The notes under the pieces: model-generated
Told to the model about the DNA's origin: nothing
The model's database searches: none
The model's input: the letters and a program-made list of their open reading frames with translations, nothing else
Made by a program: the position numbers and the translations under genes
Part shown: positions 54,535-64,000 of the stretch, piece after piece
How the letters are laid out: every line of letters begins with the position of its first letter
Position numbering within the stretch: the first letter of the stretch is position 1
Origin: Locusta migratoria
Lineage: Eukaryota > Arthropoda > Insecta > Orthoptera > Acrididae
DNA: 64,000 nt
Direction of reading: 5' to 3'
NCBI GenBank assembly: GCA_026315105.1
Contig: CM048750.1
Coordinates: forward strand, 262,251,151-262,315,150

Positions 54535-55350
54535 GTGAACAACATGTAAGGTGATGTAGATGAGTGGGAGAAACAAGCACGTAATGTTCGAATACAGCAT
54601 TAGTAGTATGTTGCATAAGAGTCGCTTCATTTAAATACCTAGGCGTAACGCTGCACAGCGATATGAAATGGAACGAGCATATAAGGACAGTCGAGGGGAT
54701 AGCGAATGATCAACTTTGGTTTATTGGGAAAATTTTGGGTAAGTGTAATTCATCTGTAAAGGAGACCTCATATAAAATACTTGCTCAAGTGTTTGGGATC
54801 CCTACAAGATCGGTTTAAAGGAGGACATAGGGGCAGCTCAGAGACAAGCAGCTAGGTTCCTTAGTGGTAGATTCTATCAATGCGCGAGTGTTACTGAAAT
54901 GCTTCGGGAACTCAAAGGGGAGTCGCTGAAGGAAAAGCGACGTTCTTTAGTTCTTTTCGAGACGTACCGTTGATGAAATTTAGAGGGCCGGAATTTGAGG
55001 CGGACTGAAGAACGATTCTACAGCCGCCAACCTACATTTCGTGTAAAGACTTTCCCTCGTTCTATATGGGAGGGGAACAGGAAAGCAAGTAACTAAAAAT
55101 GTTCAAATATTTGTAGAGTTTATGGGACGTAACTGCGAGGTCATCAGTCCCTAAACTTACAAACTACAAGCTTATACTGAAGACGGCTCAAACGTCTACG
55201 TCAGAGAGGGGATTCGAACGGCCTCGCGCATCGCAGCATAGCGCCTCAATGCGCTCGGTCGCTCCGCCGCGGCTGAAATTAACAAGTAGTGGTGCTGAGT
55301 ACTCTCTGCATCGCACCTTTGGGTGGATTGCGCATTATGTTTGTAGATGT
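54535..55350 (+). mobile_element. NLR-1 3' part, older copy, SINE-interrupted
   Basis: Degenerate coding for SFKYLGVTLHSDMKWNEHI-like sequence, a deletion at the PRLEYCSS segment, then RQAARFLSGRFYQCASVTEM. The 3' UTR (CAAGTAGTGGTGCTGAGTAC) and the GTTTGTAGATGTAGAAC end follow the SINE at 55092-55275. It is more diverged than the neighbouring copy at 53398. Confidence 0.82.
55092..55275 (-). mobile_element. SINE-A3 nested in NLR-1
   Basis: The minus strand has GCCGCGGCGGAGCGACCGAG followed by a shortened head. Box B appears as CGTTCGAATCCCC. The body matches SINE-A. The flanks (AAGTAACTAAAA and GAAATTAACAAGTAG) do not give a clear duplication. Confidence 0.82.
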
Positions 55351-55390
55351 AGAACACGGCAATCCATCGGCAGTACCTCGACAACTACCT

Positions 55391-55392
<2 letters not shown>

Positions 55393-55432
<40 letters not shown>

Positions 55433-55625
55433 TTCAAATGTTTGTAAAGTCTATGGGACTTAACTACGGGGTCATCAGTCCCTAAACTTACAAACTACTT
55501 ATGAACTACTTACTAACTAGGACGGCACAAATATCCATGCCCGAGGGGGGATTCGAACCCCCGACCGTAGTGGCAGTGGAGACCGGGACTGGAGCGCCTT
55601 AGTCTCCTCGGCCACCGCGGCCGGC
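55393..55625 (-). mobile_element. SINE-A1 with 38-base T tail on its sense strand
   Basis: The minus strand has the full head GCCGGCCGCGGTGGCCGAGG and box B GGGGGTTCGAATCC. It ends CATTTGAACA followed by T38 (A38 at 55393-55430 on plus). This is the longest T tail in the family here. Confidence 0.9.
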
Positions 55626-55861
55626 AAACAATTACTTGCAACATCAGCAATATTGACCACCCATACCGGAATATTGTCAGGCATTGCAGTCATACTGCAT
55701 TAAAGTCGGCGATGAAGCTATTTCGGCAAAATATTTAGGGGAAATGTTGCCTATCTAAACGCCCCTTAAGAAGTAGAAGGAAGGAAGCTTAAAGTTTAAC
55801 GCCTCATCGACAGCCTGGTCATTAGAGACAGAGCTAACGCTCGGAGTTTTGGGTAAGGTTG

Positions 55862-56719
55862 TTGTTGTTGTTGTTGTTGTTGTGGTCTTCAGTCCGCGGA
55901 CTGTTTTGATGCAGCTCTTCACGCTACCCTGTCCTGTACGATCTCTTCATCTGAGAATACGTTCGGCAACCTACATTCTTTTGAATCTGCTTACTGTATT
56001 CGTCCCTCGGTCTACCTCTACGATTTTTACCCAACACACTTCCTTCTAATGCTAAACTGATAATCCCTTGACGTATCAGAATGTGTCCTACCAATCTAGC
56101 CCTTCTCTTAGTCAGAATATGTCAGAAACTCATTTTCTCCCCGATTCGGTTAAGCACCTCCTCATTTGTTACATGATCTACCCATTTAATTTTCATCATT
56201 CATCTGTAGCACCATATTTCAAAAGCTTTTATCATCTTTTTGTCTGAACTCCTTATCGTCCACGTTTCACTCCCATACAATGCTATACTCCAGACAAATT
56301 CTTTCAGATAGGACTTCCTAACATTTAAATTAATATTGAATGTTAACAAGTTTCGCTTCTTTAGAAACACTTTTCTTCCCATAGGCATTCTGCATTTCAT
56401 ATCTTCTTTACTTCGGCCACCAGAAGTTATCTTGTTACACAATAACAAAACTCATCTACTACTTTTATTGTCTCATTACCTAATCTAATTCCTTCAGCAT
56501 CACCTGATTATCTGACATTACATTCCATTACCTTCGTTTTATTCTTGTTAATGTTCATCTTATATCTTCCTTTCAAGACACTGTCCATTCCATTCAATTG
56601 CTCTTCCAGATCCTTTGCAGTCTCTGACAGAATTACTATGTCATCGGCAAACCGTAAACTTTTTATTTCTTCTTCCCTCTCCAAATTTCTCCTTTCATGC
56701 CTTCACTGCTTGTTCAGTA
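55862..56719 (-). mobile_element. NLR-3 3' portion
   Basis: The (CAA)n tail on minus at 55859-55883 and GAAGACCACAACAACAAC give the 3' end. Coding includes MPMGRKVFLKKRNLLTFNIN, YGSETWTIRSSDKKMIKAFE and LRFADD-like sequence (GGTTTGCCGATGAC, near 56645). Frames are broken. Its upstream side ends exactly at a Tc1 insertion. Confidence 0.88.
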
Positions 56720-56721
56720 TA

Positions 56722-58331
56722 CACTCAGTCGCAAAAGTATTCGGACACTGGGAAGTTTCACAATGAGTACTCGAGAAACACTGACTATGAAATCCAAACA
56801 TATTTATTAGCAATATATATGCGTAACAACATTAATTACAAAAGAATTATTGTATTATTTAGTTTCCAAAACATAAATAACAGAAAAATAACAACAAAAA
56901 TGAAAAAACCTTCACACCCTGCTGCTACAAAAGTATTCGGACATTGTCCAATATATGTTCATAAGTTGTACCACGAAAATTTCAATACCTTGTGGGTCCA
57001 CCTTTCATTTTCAATACCTCCTCCACTCTACTAGGCATCTACTGGGCCTATATTTGCCCATTCTTGGCGCAGTTTCTCTTTCAAGGTCTCCTTTGTATAG
57101 ATGTTGTCTGCGCGGGGGTCCGTTTCAATTTATCCCACAAATGTTCGATTGGGTTAAGGTCTAGTGATTGGGGAAGGGTGTGCAATACTTTTGGGCAATA
57201 GAAAGCAACCACATTTATACAATATTCGCGGTATGCTTGGGATCATTCTCCTGATAAAAATTAAAGTTGTTCGCAATACCTAGATGTCGTGCACTCTGCC
57301 TCAAATGTCCTCGCAGTACATTCAAATACGCTTCCTTTTTCGTCGTATCATCAATGAACACTAAATCACCCACACCACTGCCGGACATGCATCCCCACAC
57401 CATGATGCTCCCACCACCAAACTTCACTGTTGGTTTGAGGTTCCTGGGATTCAGCTCTTCAGTGGTCTTTCGCCACATGTTTGCCTTTCCGTCGCTTTGC
57501 CCTCATGTAAATTTCCATTCGTTGCAAAATATCACCCGATTACACCAAACCTGATCGTATTCGGCGTATTCCCTCGCAAGCTGCATACGTTTCTTCTGGT
57601 TCACTGCATTTATGAATGGCTTTCGCCGTGCCACTCGACCATGGTACTGCGATCGTCGTAGTACTCTCCGCACGGTTTCGGGATGAACTTTTATACCAAG
57701 GTCTCCCTCCACCTAACTTGCAATTCGTGTGACAGATATTTTCTGATTCTGCTGTACCTTTCGCACAATCACACGTTCATCTCTCTTTGAAAATGTCCGT
57801 GTGTGTCCTGTACTGCAATGGAATTCCAATCGGTCTTCTTTCTCGAACCGTTTAATAATGTCGTGAACTGTACTTTTCTTCATGTTCACTATTGCGGCAA
57901 TTTCCCTGCAGGTTTTCCCCTTCGCGTGATGATAAACGACAAGTTGCCTTTGCTCGAACGTAGAACACTTCCCTCTGCATCCCATCGTCGACCTGCACAG
58001 GCTCGCGATACGTGTTTACTAGTCAGCGCTACCGTCTCGCGGAAATGTCGGTCACAGTGCAGTCGCTTCACCCTCTGTGCGCTTCGGATTGAACTATGCT
58101 CTCACATTGTCCGAATACTTTCGTTGTATCTGCCCATGCCGTTTTCAGGAAATATTACGTGACATACACATGTCCAACAACAATTCTTCGTATTTGACGC
58201 GTGTTTCAAGTTGCGACATCTTACCCGGAGTCACAAATACATTACAAAGTGAAATTTCTGTATTTGTTCATGCGGCAAACTGCAAAATTATGCTCATTTA
58301 CGTGCTGTCCGAATACTTTTGCGACTGAGTG
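56722..58331 (-). mobile_element. Tc1-like transposon, complete ends, IR/DR type
   Basis: The 1,610-bp element is flanked by TA (56720-56721 and 58332-58333). The ends are CACTCAGTCGCAAAAGTATT and its reverse complement. A second copy of the CAAAAGTATTCGGACA core lies about 205 bp inside each end (56927-56950 and, inverted, 58104-58126). Each end therefore has outer and inner putative transposase sites. Confidence 0.95.
57130..57985 (-). pseudogene. Tc1 transposase, three in-frame stops
   Basis: The N-terminal paired-like DNA-binding domain is recognisable (FEQRQLVVYHHAKGKTCREI, MKKSTVHDIIKRFEKEDRL, then PETVRRVLRRSQYHGRVARR). The catalytic domain has VIFCNEWKFT (first Asp replaced by Asn), GGGSIMVWGCMSGSGVG, NFYQENDPKHTA (second Asp) and, in another frame near 57150, LDLNPIEHLWDKLK (Glu). 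Stops lie near 57710 (TAG), 57500 (TGA) and 57212 (TAA), all in one frame, plus a frameshift before the last block. The copy cannot encode active transposase, although its ends look intact. Confidence 0.9.
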
Positions 58332-58333
58332 TA

Positions 58334-58488
58334 AGTATGGAGAAGGTAATAGGCCATGCCCTTTCTCTTTTGCCTGTAGTAATTTAGGGAAATCACGGAA
58401 AACCTAAATCTGGATGGCCAAAGGTAGATTCGAACCACCATCCTCCCGAATGCGAGTCCAGTGCGCCACCTCGCTCGGTTTGAGGAGT
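58334..58488 (-). mobile_element. SINE-B, 3' truncated
   Basis: The minus strand starts ACCGAGCGAGGTGGCGCACT with GGTGGTTCGAATCTACC and GGCCATCCAGATTTAGG. It matches 23687-23800 and stops at the TA used by the Tc1 insertion. Confidence 0.85.
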
Positions 58489-59189
58489 GTGAGTATCAAC
58501 TTTGGCTGAAATCGGACCGGTAGTTTTAAGAGTTGTGGAACATTATTAGACACTCACACACATACTAGTACATTTTGTATTGTGTACATACGTCATACAG
58601 GGATCAGTGGATTGGGTCCCCCGACGCTAGCAGTGGAGCACCCACGATTGCCACAGCGCGCGAGCAGTCTTGGACCGGATTTCCGATGGGCGCGCTGATT
58701 ACAGATGTTGACTCAGCGCCCCGAGAACAATCGCGCAGCTGATGGGCCGATTAGCTGCTGGAATCCAGATGCACGCCGAGATTGCCCCGTCGGCGGCGCC
58801 GCGCTGACTGGCAGAATCGCCGGCTTCGCTGCCCCAGACGGATTCGAATCTCGGCCGGTATCTCAGACTTCCAGGTACGGTACACCTTGCTCTCCGCCCA
58901 ATCGCTGCAAATATCTACAAACGGCCCGACTACATCATCGTGTTCCTCGAAGCGCAGTTCGCCGGTCACGCAGTACCGAGTAGTTCGTGATTAATCAGTA
59001 GAATTAATGTTGCTGCCATGTAATGAGTGAATGCAATAGGGGCGATATTAATGACGAGGCAATGACAATAGAAGTTACCAGTGCAAACTTAGAGTACGTG
59101 CTGAATTTGCAGTGTAATGAATACGTGAGCAACGGACCATTACCGCTAGACCGGAACTCGTTCCCAGTTATCCTGCGAGGAGTGTTCAA
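58489..59189. other. Unassigned, GC-rich at 58600-58985
   Basis: A CpG-rich, apparently non-repetitive block. No exon is recognised. Confidence 0.4.
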
Positions 59190-59925
59190 ATCTACATCTA
59201 CATCTACATGGGATACTCTGCAAATCACATTTAAGTGCCTGGCAAAGGGTTCATCGAACCACCTTTATACTATTTATCTCCCATTCCATTCTAGAAGAGC
59301 GAGCGGAAAGAAAGAACACCTGAATCTCTCCGTTGGAGCTCTGATTTCTTGTATTTTATTCTGATGATAATTTCTACCTATGTAGGTGGGAGTCAACAAT
59401 ATATTTTCGCATTCGGGGCAGAATGTTGGCGATTGGAGTTTCGTAAGTAGCCCACGTCGCAGCGATAAGCGCCGTTATTGTAATGATTCCCAGATCCTTT
59501 ATCATTTCCTTGAAGCTGTCTCACCTGTATCGTGACAATACGAAACGAGCTGTCCTTCTCTGGACTCTTTCAATGTCCTCCGTCAAACCCACCTGATACG
59601 GATCCCACACTGGGCAGCAATACTCCAAAAAAGGACAGACAAGTGTAATGTATGCAGTTTCCTTACTAGTTCTGTTGCATCTTTTAAGGGTTCTGCCAAT
59701 AAAACGCAGTCTCTGGTTCGCCTTTCCCACGACATTGTCCACGTGTTCTTTCCAGTTTAAGTCTGAAGTAATAGTAATTCCTAGGTATTAAGTGGAGTTT
59801 ACGGCCTTCACGTTTGATTGATTTATCTTGTAAACAAAGTTTAACGGATGTGGACGACTTCACACTTCTCATTATTTAGAGTCAATTGCCAATTTTAGAC
59901 CATAGTGATATCTTATTTAGATGAA
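59190..59925 (-). mobile_element. NLR-2 3' portion
   Basis: The (TGTAGA)n tail on minus is at 59190-59209. Coding includes VVGKANQRLRFIGRTLKRCN, LVCPFLEYCCPVWDPYQVGL and RRTARFVLSRYR (59521-59742), then the usual C terminus in broken frames. It is 5' truncated near the start of the post-palm region. Confidence 0.87.
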
Positions 59926-59929
59926 GAGG

Positions 59930-60575
59930 TACTAAACGTTTTAAGAATCAGATCGAATGAAATTTGCATATGCTGCTTTGGAGTAACGTTGTGCGACATC
60001 AAGGGTCCGGAAGCATGCGTCGTCACCTCCCCTAAATAATTGAGGGTTGTGTCCTCAGCAGGCAATGTTGTGCTCATCGTCTTTTTCGAAGTCCCAGGTC
60101 CTATACTCATCGAATTTATGGAGCACAAAAAAACATTAACGATGACATATACTTTGATACACTCCGTAGTCCCTCCTGCTGACGGAGTGAGTTATTCTGC
60201 TCCATGATAACGCGCGCTCACTCGTATCCAGCGTAGCAGAAAGTGTATTGGTCAGGTTGAATAGGGAGCAGCTTGAATATCCGCCCTACAGCCCGGCAGC
60301 CGGGACATGACGCCCTGCGATGTCCACCTGTTTGGGCCGCTGAAAAAAATATCACAGAGGGGAGTGCTTCTACTCGGAGGACGAACTAAAGGACACAATA
60401 GAGGACTGGCTCTTGTCACAGACACAGGAATTCTGGGAACAGGGAATCCTTCCGCTCGTTTAACAGTGACATAGTTGTGCTAAGGCCCCCTGGTGCTTTC
60501 TTTTGAATAAAGACTTCAGTTATACTCGTAGAGTCGTTTTATAGCTTTTCATTTCAACACCCCTCATATTGAGAA
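59930..60575 (+). pseudogene. mariner-type transposase relic, different family
   Basis: Blocks in three frames are VVSSAGNVVLIVFFEV (first catalytic position reads Glu), VILLHDNARSLVSSVAESVL (second Asp), MTPCDVHLFGPLKK (third Asp) and SEDELKDTIEDWLLSQTQ. The 3' region TTGAATAAAGACTTCAGTT and TTCATTTCAACACCCCTC resembles a mariner end. Frame changes near 60305 and 60355 and stops disable it. It is distinct in sequence from the relic at 4140. Confidence 0.78.
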
Positions 60576-60908
60576 ATGAATTTTCATTTAGCATTTCCTT
60601 CATTTGGCAGATAAACGCTCTTGTCAGCGTTATCTATTTGCTGAAGAATTTTCTCTTCTTGAATCAGTCTTTAACATCATTTGTACCGGGTAGCCCAAAA
60701 CCAAATTAATATTTGGAGACTTGGAAATTGTGTAGTTAGACAGGTAAAAATTGACAAACACACTTTGAATAATACTGGATTTTACTGAAGCCAAAATTCA
60801 GATTTTAACAATGCACAGTATGGCCAACAAATGGTTGGTCATGTAATACACGATGATTTAAGTTACACCACCTCCTATGTTTTTCTTACCAACTACCCAC
60901 ATGCCAGA
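60576..60908. other. Unassigned stretch
   Basis: No feature recognised. Confidence 0.5.
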
Positions 60909-60920
60909 TGTGAAACTTCT

Positions 60921-61118
60921 AAATGTTCAAATGTTTGTAGAGTCTATGGGACTTAACTACGGGGTCATCAGTCCCTAAAATTACAAACTACTTATGAACT
61001 ACTTACGAACTAGAACGGCACAAATATCCATGCCCGAGGGGGGATTCGAACCCCCGACCGTAGTGGCCGTGCAGACCGTGACTGGAGCGCATTAGTCCCT
61101 TCGGCCACTGCGGCCGGC
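60921..61118 (-). mobile_element. SINE-A1
   Basis: The minus strand starts GCCGGCCGCAGTGGCCGAAG with box B GGGGGTTCGAATCC. The 12-bp duplication TGTGAAACTTCT is at 60909-60920 and 61119-61130. Confidence 0.93.
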
Positions 61119-61130
61119 TGTGAAACTTCT

Positions 61131-61602
61131 GGATGTAAACTCCATTTAGCTGTAAATATTATTCCCAACGACGACTCCATGATTCCATGACCGCAGCGAA
61201 CGTTTCTTTTGAAGTCTACTTGGACCATTGACAAATGGCAGTTCCAGCACAGCTAGTAAATGTACGACCATGAACATCGTCTCTCATTGTAAAGAACAAG
61301 AAAGGTCACCATGAGCCAGGTTTGATGAATAGGAAGCATGAGAGATCGAGAGATCACTTCGAAGTCTTTGTCACAATAAAGATACAAACAAAGTATCACT
61401 AAAAGAACTGCTTCAGCGACAGAACTTCTTCGGTGGGAGAACTACTTCAGTGAAATAGTTCAGATGAACTACGTAGTTCACTTAAAATACTTCAGTGGAC
61501 TACTTTAAGAAACCACACTTTCAACCGTCACTTCACCCCCTTAAAGACGCCTCGCCTTCTACATTCCCTAGAAGTTTGTTGAAGTAATTGCGTAATTCTA
61601 AG
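61131..61602. other. Unassigned; GAACTACTTCAGTG-type repeats at 61400-61505
   Basis: Short repeated phrases (GAACTACTTCAGTG and AGTTCA/TGAACT) recall the AACTAGTT-rich blocks at 5066 and 63538. No coding is recognised. Confidence 0.4.
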
Positions 61603-61690
61603 CGTGCCTGGATAGCATAATTGGTTGAGGCGACCGCTGGCCCGAAGCGGAAAATGCGAGTTGGAATCCCAGTCCAGTAAAAATGTTTAA
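61603..61690 (+). repeat. SINE-F-like tRNA head
   Basis: CCTGGATAGCATAATTGG, GGCGACCGCTGGCCCGAAGC and GCGAGTTGGAATCCC align with the head of the SINE-F copy at 47789. The body after AAAATGTTT is not recognisable. Confidence 0.5.
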
Positions 61691-61756
61691 CTTCGTGATT
61701 GAATTTACTTCAATGTCCCGAAACGATCGAGTTGTTTCAATATTTCGAGATCATAA

Positions 61757-61757
<1 letters not shown>

Positions 61758-61819
<62 letters not shown>

Positions 61820-61820
61820 T
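61758..61820. repeat. (AAT)n microsatellite, about 20 repeats
   Basis: Nearly pure AAT repeats lie just outside the foldback element. Confidence 0.97.
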
Positions 61821-61964
61821 TATTCCGAACAGACAAGAAAGTTAATTGATAATATTCATCTTGGGTTTGCAGCCGGATACCATAGTCAACTAAACACGAT
61901 ATTTCGGCAGACCAACTGGCTGCCATCTTCAGGTGAGTGCGCTGGTTACACTTACTCGCCGGAA

Positions 61965-61998
61965 ACTGAGGCAGAACAGAAACAGCGGCCCCTTTATA
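61965..61998 (-). promoter_or_regulatory. Putative Pol II core promoter, left arm
   Basis: The minus strand has TATAAA (61993-61998) with the arthropod initiator TCAGT at 61965-61969. The initiator A is 31 bases downstream of the first TATA T, the standard spacing. Transcription would leave the foldback element leftward. Confidence 0.55.
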
Positions 61999-62482
61999 CA
62001 TAGCTGACGACCCACCGCGCGTGTGCGAAACCAAACTAGAGGCCTTCAACGCGAAATATAACTAGAAGCGCGCTGGTGGAGAAAATCGGCAAAACGATGG
62101 GTGGAAAAAGACTAGTTAAAAGAAGCTGCAGGTCGAAATGAAGACCGTTGTTGCTTAATATCAGATAAGATTGGGTTCCAAGTTTTACTTAGAGGGAAGG
62201 CCTTCTCCCTATTAGTAATATTATTCTTAAAGAATCCTTAGAAATTCGTATGACCGATAATATTATTAATAGATACAAGGGCTTCCCTCTAAGTAAAACT
62301 GGGAACCCAATCTTATCTGATATTAAGCAATAACGGTCTTCATTTCGACCTGTAGTTTCTTTTAACTAGTCTTGTTTCGACCCATCGTTTTGCCGATTTT
62401 CTGCACCGGCGCGCTACCAGTTCTATTGACCTGGAGGGCGTCTACTTTGGTTTCGCGCACGCGCGGTGGGTCGTCAGCGGTG

Positions 62483-62516
62483 TATAAAGGGGCCGCTGTT
62501 TCCGTTCTGTCTCAGT
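62483..62516 (+). promoter_or_regulatory. Putative Pol II core promoter, right arm
   Basis: TATAAA (62483-62488) and TCAGT (62512-62516) have the same 31-base spacing as in the left arm. Transcription would run rightward through the CTGAAGA...GAAA hairpin at 62549-62579. Confidence 0.55.
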
Positions 62517-62633
62517 TTCCAGCGAGTAAGTGTAACCAACGCACTCACCTGAAGATGGCAGCCAGTTGGTCTGCCGAAATATCGTGTTTAGTTGACGATG
62601 GTATCTGGCTGCAAACCAGAGATGAATATTATC

Positions 62634-63437
62634 ACTTTTTACGCCGAGAAAGTCCACGCAACCACAAGAAGGTTAATTAATAACATGTGTCAGACTATTC
62701 GTGTCTTTGCAAGGAAACTGTGCCACTCTTTTAGAAACTGAAACGTAGTGTCACGCTCCGAAACACCAATATTGGATTGGGAGGGAACCCTAGGCAAAGA
62801 TGAACGGCGTATTTCACTGCGGCGTTCCCTCCGCTTGATTTAATATTTCGAGTGCTGTGTGGTGTCGGAGTGCTCGCACGTGAGTCAACTGCCTTGCCTT
62901 TGGTGGGAGAATTACAAACGGAAGCCCCCTCCTCCAAGCCCATAAATCGGACACAGCGCCTGCCAGGAGGCAAGCCTCTGCTTGTTCTAAGCGCGCATGT
63001 AGAACACGACGAAAGTGTAAAGGCATTTTTATGGCTTATTGTCACTGCCGCTCGCGTGTTCTGCTGGACGAATGAAACATGACAAGCCGAAGGATTTATT
63101 AAACGCCGGCTATGAATAAAGATTACGAATTTACGAGCTCGTACAGGGGACATACATTCCGGCGGTTACACGTTGCTACATGCACTCAACTTCCGCTTGC
63201 TCGGTCTGTTACTGAGATTACGTGAGCACTATGGCAGTTCCATTGTACGATGCCTTTGCTGTAATTGTTTCTCTTCTCTCACTAGATTATCATTTACAAC
63301 CTCTAACAATAAAGTACGTTGAACATTAACGATTTGGTTTACTCATAAGCATCAGCAAGACCCAAGTCCTTGAACAACCACTTAGGGGTTCACAGAATAT
63401 ATGACGTCAACTGCGAATGGGCAAAGCTGAAAATGTG
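62634..63437. other. Unassigned, apparently non-repetitive
   Basis: No repeat or exon is recognised. The stretch 63010-63170 has Hox-like AT motifs (TTTATGGCTTATTG and GGATTTATTAAACG) in otherwise balanced sequence and might be regulatory. This is speculative. Confidence 0.35.
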
Positions 63438-63508
63438 TACCCAGCCGGGATTCGAACCCGGGTCTTCTGCTTTCTAGACAGTTGCGCTCACCCCTACACC
63501 ACTGGGGA
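63438..63508 (-). tRNA. tRNA-like sequence (pseudogene or SINE head)
   Basis: A 71-nt minus-strand cloverleaf is nearly possible. The acceptor TCCCCAG/CTGGGTA has one mismatch. The D-arm region is GTGTAGGGGTGAGCGC and the T arm CCGGGTTCGAATCCCGG has a perfect 5-bp stem. The anticodon stem is weak (CTGT/GCAG around CTAGAAA), so no anticodon is assigned. Box A and box B spacing is right for Pol III. Given the many tRNA-derived SINEs nearby, a functional tRNA gene is unlikely. Confidence 0.35.
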
Positions 63509-63535
63509 CACAGTGATCACCCCATTGGAAGGAAT

Positions 63536-63800
63536 TAGGGATGTGTAGTTTGTGAACGAACTAGTGCAACTGAAGTATTCCGTGAAATGAACTATAGTTT
63601 ATTTTAGTTCACTTCGGTGGATTATATTTCTTTTACTCTTTGCTTTCCCGATCTGCTGGAAATTAGAAGGCGCAAGCTTAAACACCTCTTTCTTTGATAC
63701 TAAGTACAGGACCTAAAACTATGTATTTCATCAGATCGGAAGACGGGAGTAATTCAGTTAGTTCAGTTGATGAACTAGTTCCGAACTGCGCGAGCTGCGT
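63536..63800 (+). repeat. AACTAGTT-rich repeat block
   Basis: GGGATGTGTAGTTTGTGAAC, GAACTAGTGCAACTGAAG and GTTGATGAACTAGTTCCGAA recall the block at 5066-5145. It is possibly one end of a hAT-like non-autonomous element. No transposase is present. Confidence 0.4.
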
Positions 63801-64000
63801 CAGATCAGAAGGCCGAAACAGTTCTGTTAGCTGTCTTTCTAGAAGAGAGTATGTCAGTCGGCTATTTTTATTAATCTTCATTTATAAATTGTGTGAAAAG
63901 CACTGCTATTATTGCAATTTTGGATCTAGAACTAAGGAAATTGATGTATGGTTTTTTTTTTCAATCAGACATTAAAAAGTACGTATTTCAAAGACTATGG
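63801..64000. other. Unassigned stretch at window end
   Basis: No feature recognised. Confidence 0.5.

Larger units (their letters stand above)
61848..62633. mobile_element. Foldback element with promoters in both arms
   Basis: The arms 61848-62226 and 62257-62633 are inverted repeats, roughly 85-90% identical, around a spacer of about 30 bases. Landmarks are GATAATATTCATC (outer end), CTGAAGATGGCAGCCAGTTG, TATAAAGGGGCCGCTG and CCCAATCTTATCTGATATTA (inner). Each arm has a TATA box, an initiator and a ribozyme-like hairpin, all reading outward. No protein is coded. It may derive from the terminal region of a Penelope-like or other retroelement. Confidence 0.85.

Noticed and set aside
55626..55861. 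Possible relation between 53065-53215 and the minus strand of 55626-55745
   Set aside because: Shared words around CAATATTG and GGCCCATTTAAACG are short and not collinear enough to claim a repeat.
575..61118. Many sequences with good tRNA box A and box B
   Set aside because: They belong to multi-copy SINE families with a shared non-tRNA body and target-site duplications, not to tRNA genes.
61683..62003. Open frame with poly-Ile
   Set aside because: Reading through an (AAT)n microsatellite into a foldback arm. No protein logic.

Overview
The window looks like repeat-dominated nuclear DNA of an insect with a very large genome, most likely a grasshopper or locust (Orthoptera, perhaps Schistocerca). 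That attribution is an inference from remembered tRNA-derived SINE and non-LTR element sequences, not from a search. No host exon with a convincing protein was found, and no rRNA, CRISPR array or bacterial operon. Almost everything recognisable is transposable-element or satellite DNA. Family names used here (SINE-A to SINE-G, NLR-1 to NLR-5) are private labels for this report.

Layout. 1-1 kb: a palindromic DNA element cut by the window edge, then two SINEs sharing one target site. 1.6-3.6 kb: non-LTR retrotransposon remains with a nested SINE. 4.1-4.8 kb: a mariner relic. 5-6.2 kb: short motifs built on AACTAGTT and GGAGCGGACGAACT. 7-11.8 kb: non-LTR elements NLR-1, NLR-2 (an inverted pair) and NLR-3, with a SINE-bearing repeat and a GC-rich block. 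12.1-13.2 kb: an internally deleted Tc1/mariner-superfamily element. 15-19.6 kb: a dense SINE field. 20.4-21.6 kb: a palindrome with 225-bp arms around a dimeric SINE. 23.4-27.6 kb: a polypyrimidine satellite in about 740-bp units. 28-29.6 kb: NLR-4. 30.2-31.8 kb: an NLR-2 end and an unidentified antisense coding fragment. 32.5-33.7 kb: SINE-C and NLR-3. 34.7-36.1 kb: a hAT-like non-autonomous element. 37.3-40.9 kb: a nearly complete but broken NLR-3. 42-43.3 kb: a locally duplicated module. 44.8-46.5 and 61.8-62.6 kb: two foldback elements. 47.5-48.7 kb: a SINE-F inverted pair and a deletion derivative of the 12-kb transposon. 49.6-50.7 kb: a G-rich minisatellite. 51.2-55.6 kb: SINE-G, NLR-5, a transposase scrap, two NLR-1 copies and SINEs. 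55.9-58.5 kb: NLR-3, a Tc1 element with IR/DR-type ends, and SINE-B. 59.2-60.6 kb: NLR-2 and a mariner relic. The last 3 kb is mostly unassigned.

No gene pathway operates here. The relationships are those of parasites on parasites: SINE-A copies lie inside NLR-1, NLR-2, NLR-3 and NLR-4 with short target-site duplications, so SINE-A was active after those elements landed. The NLR families are plausible donors of reverse transcriptase, although no SINE in the window shares a 3' tail with any NLR. All transposase and reverse-transcriptase frames seen are interrupted or truncated. The structures I find most worth checking are the foldback element at 61848-62633, which has TATA-plus-initiator promoters in both arms, the 740-bp polypyrimidine satellite, the two-part G-rich minisatellite, the 225-bp palindrome, and the SINE pair with a triplicated target site.
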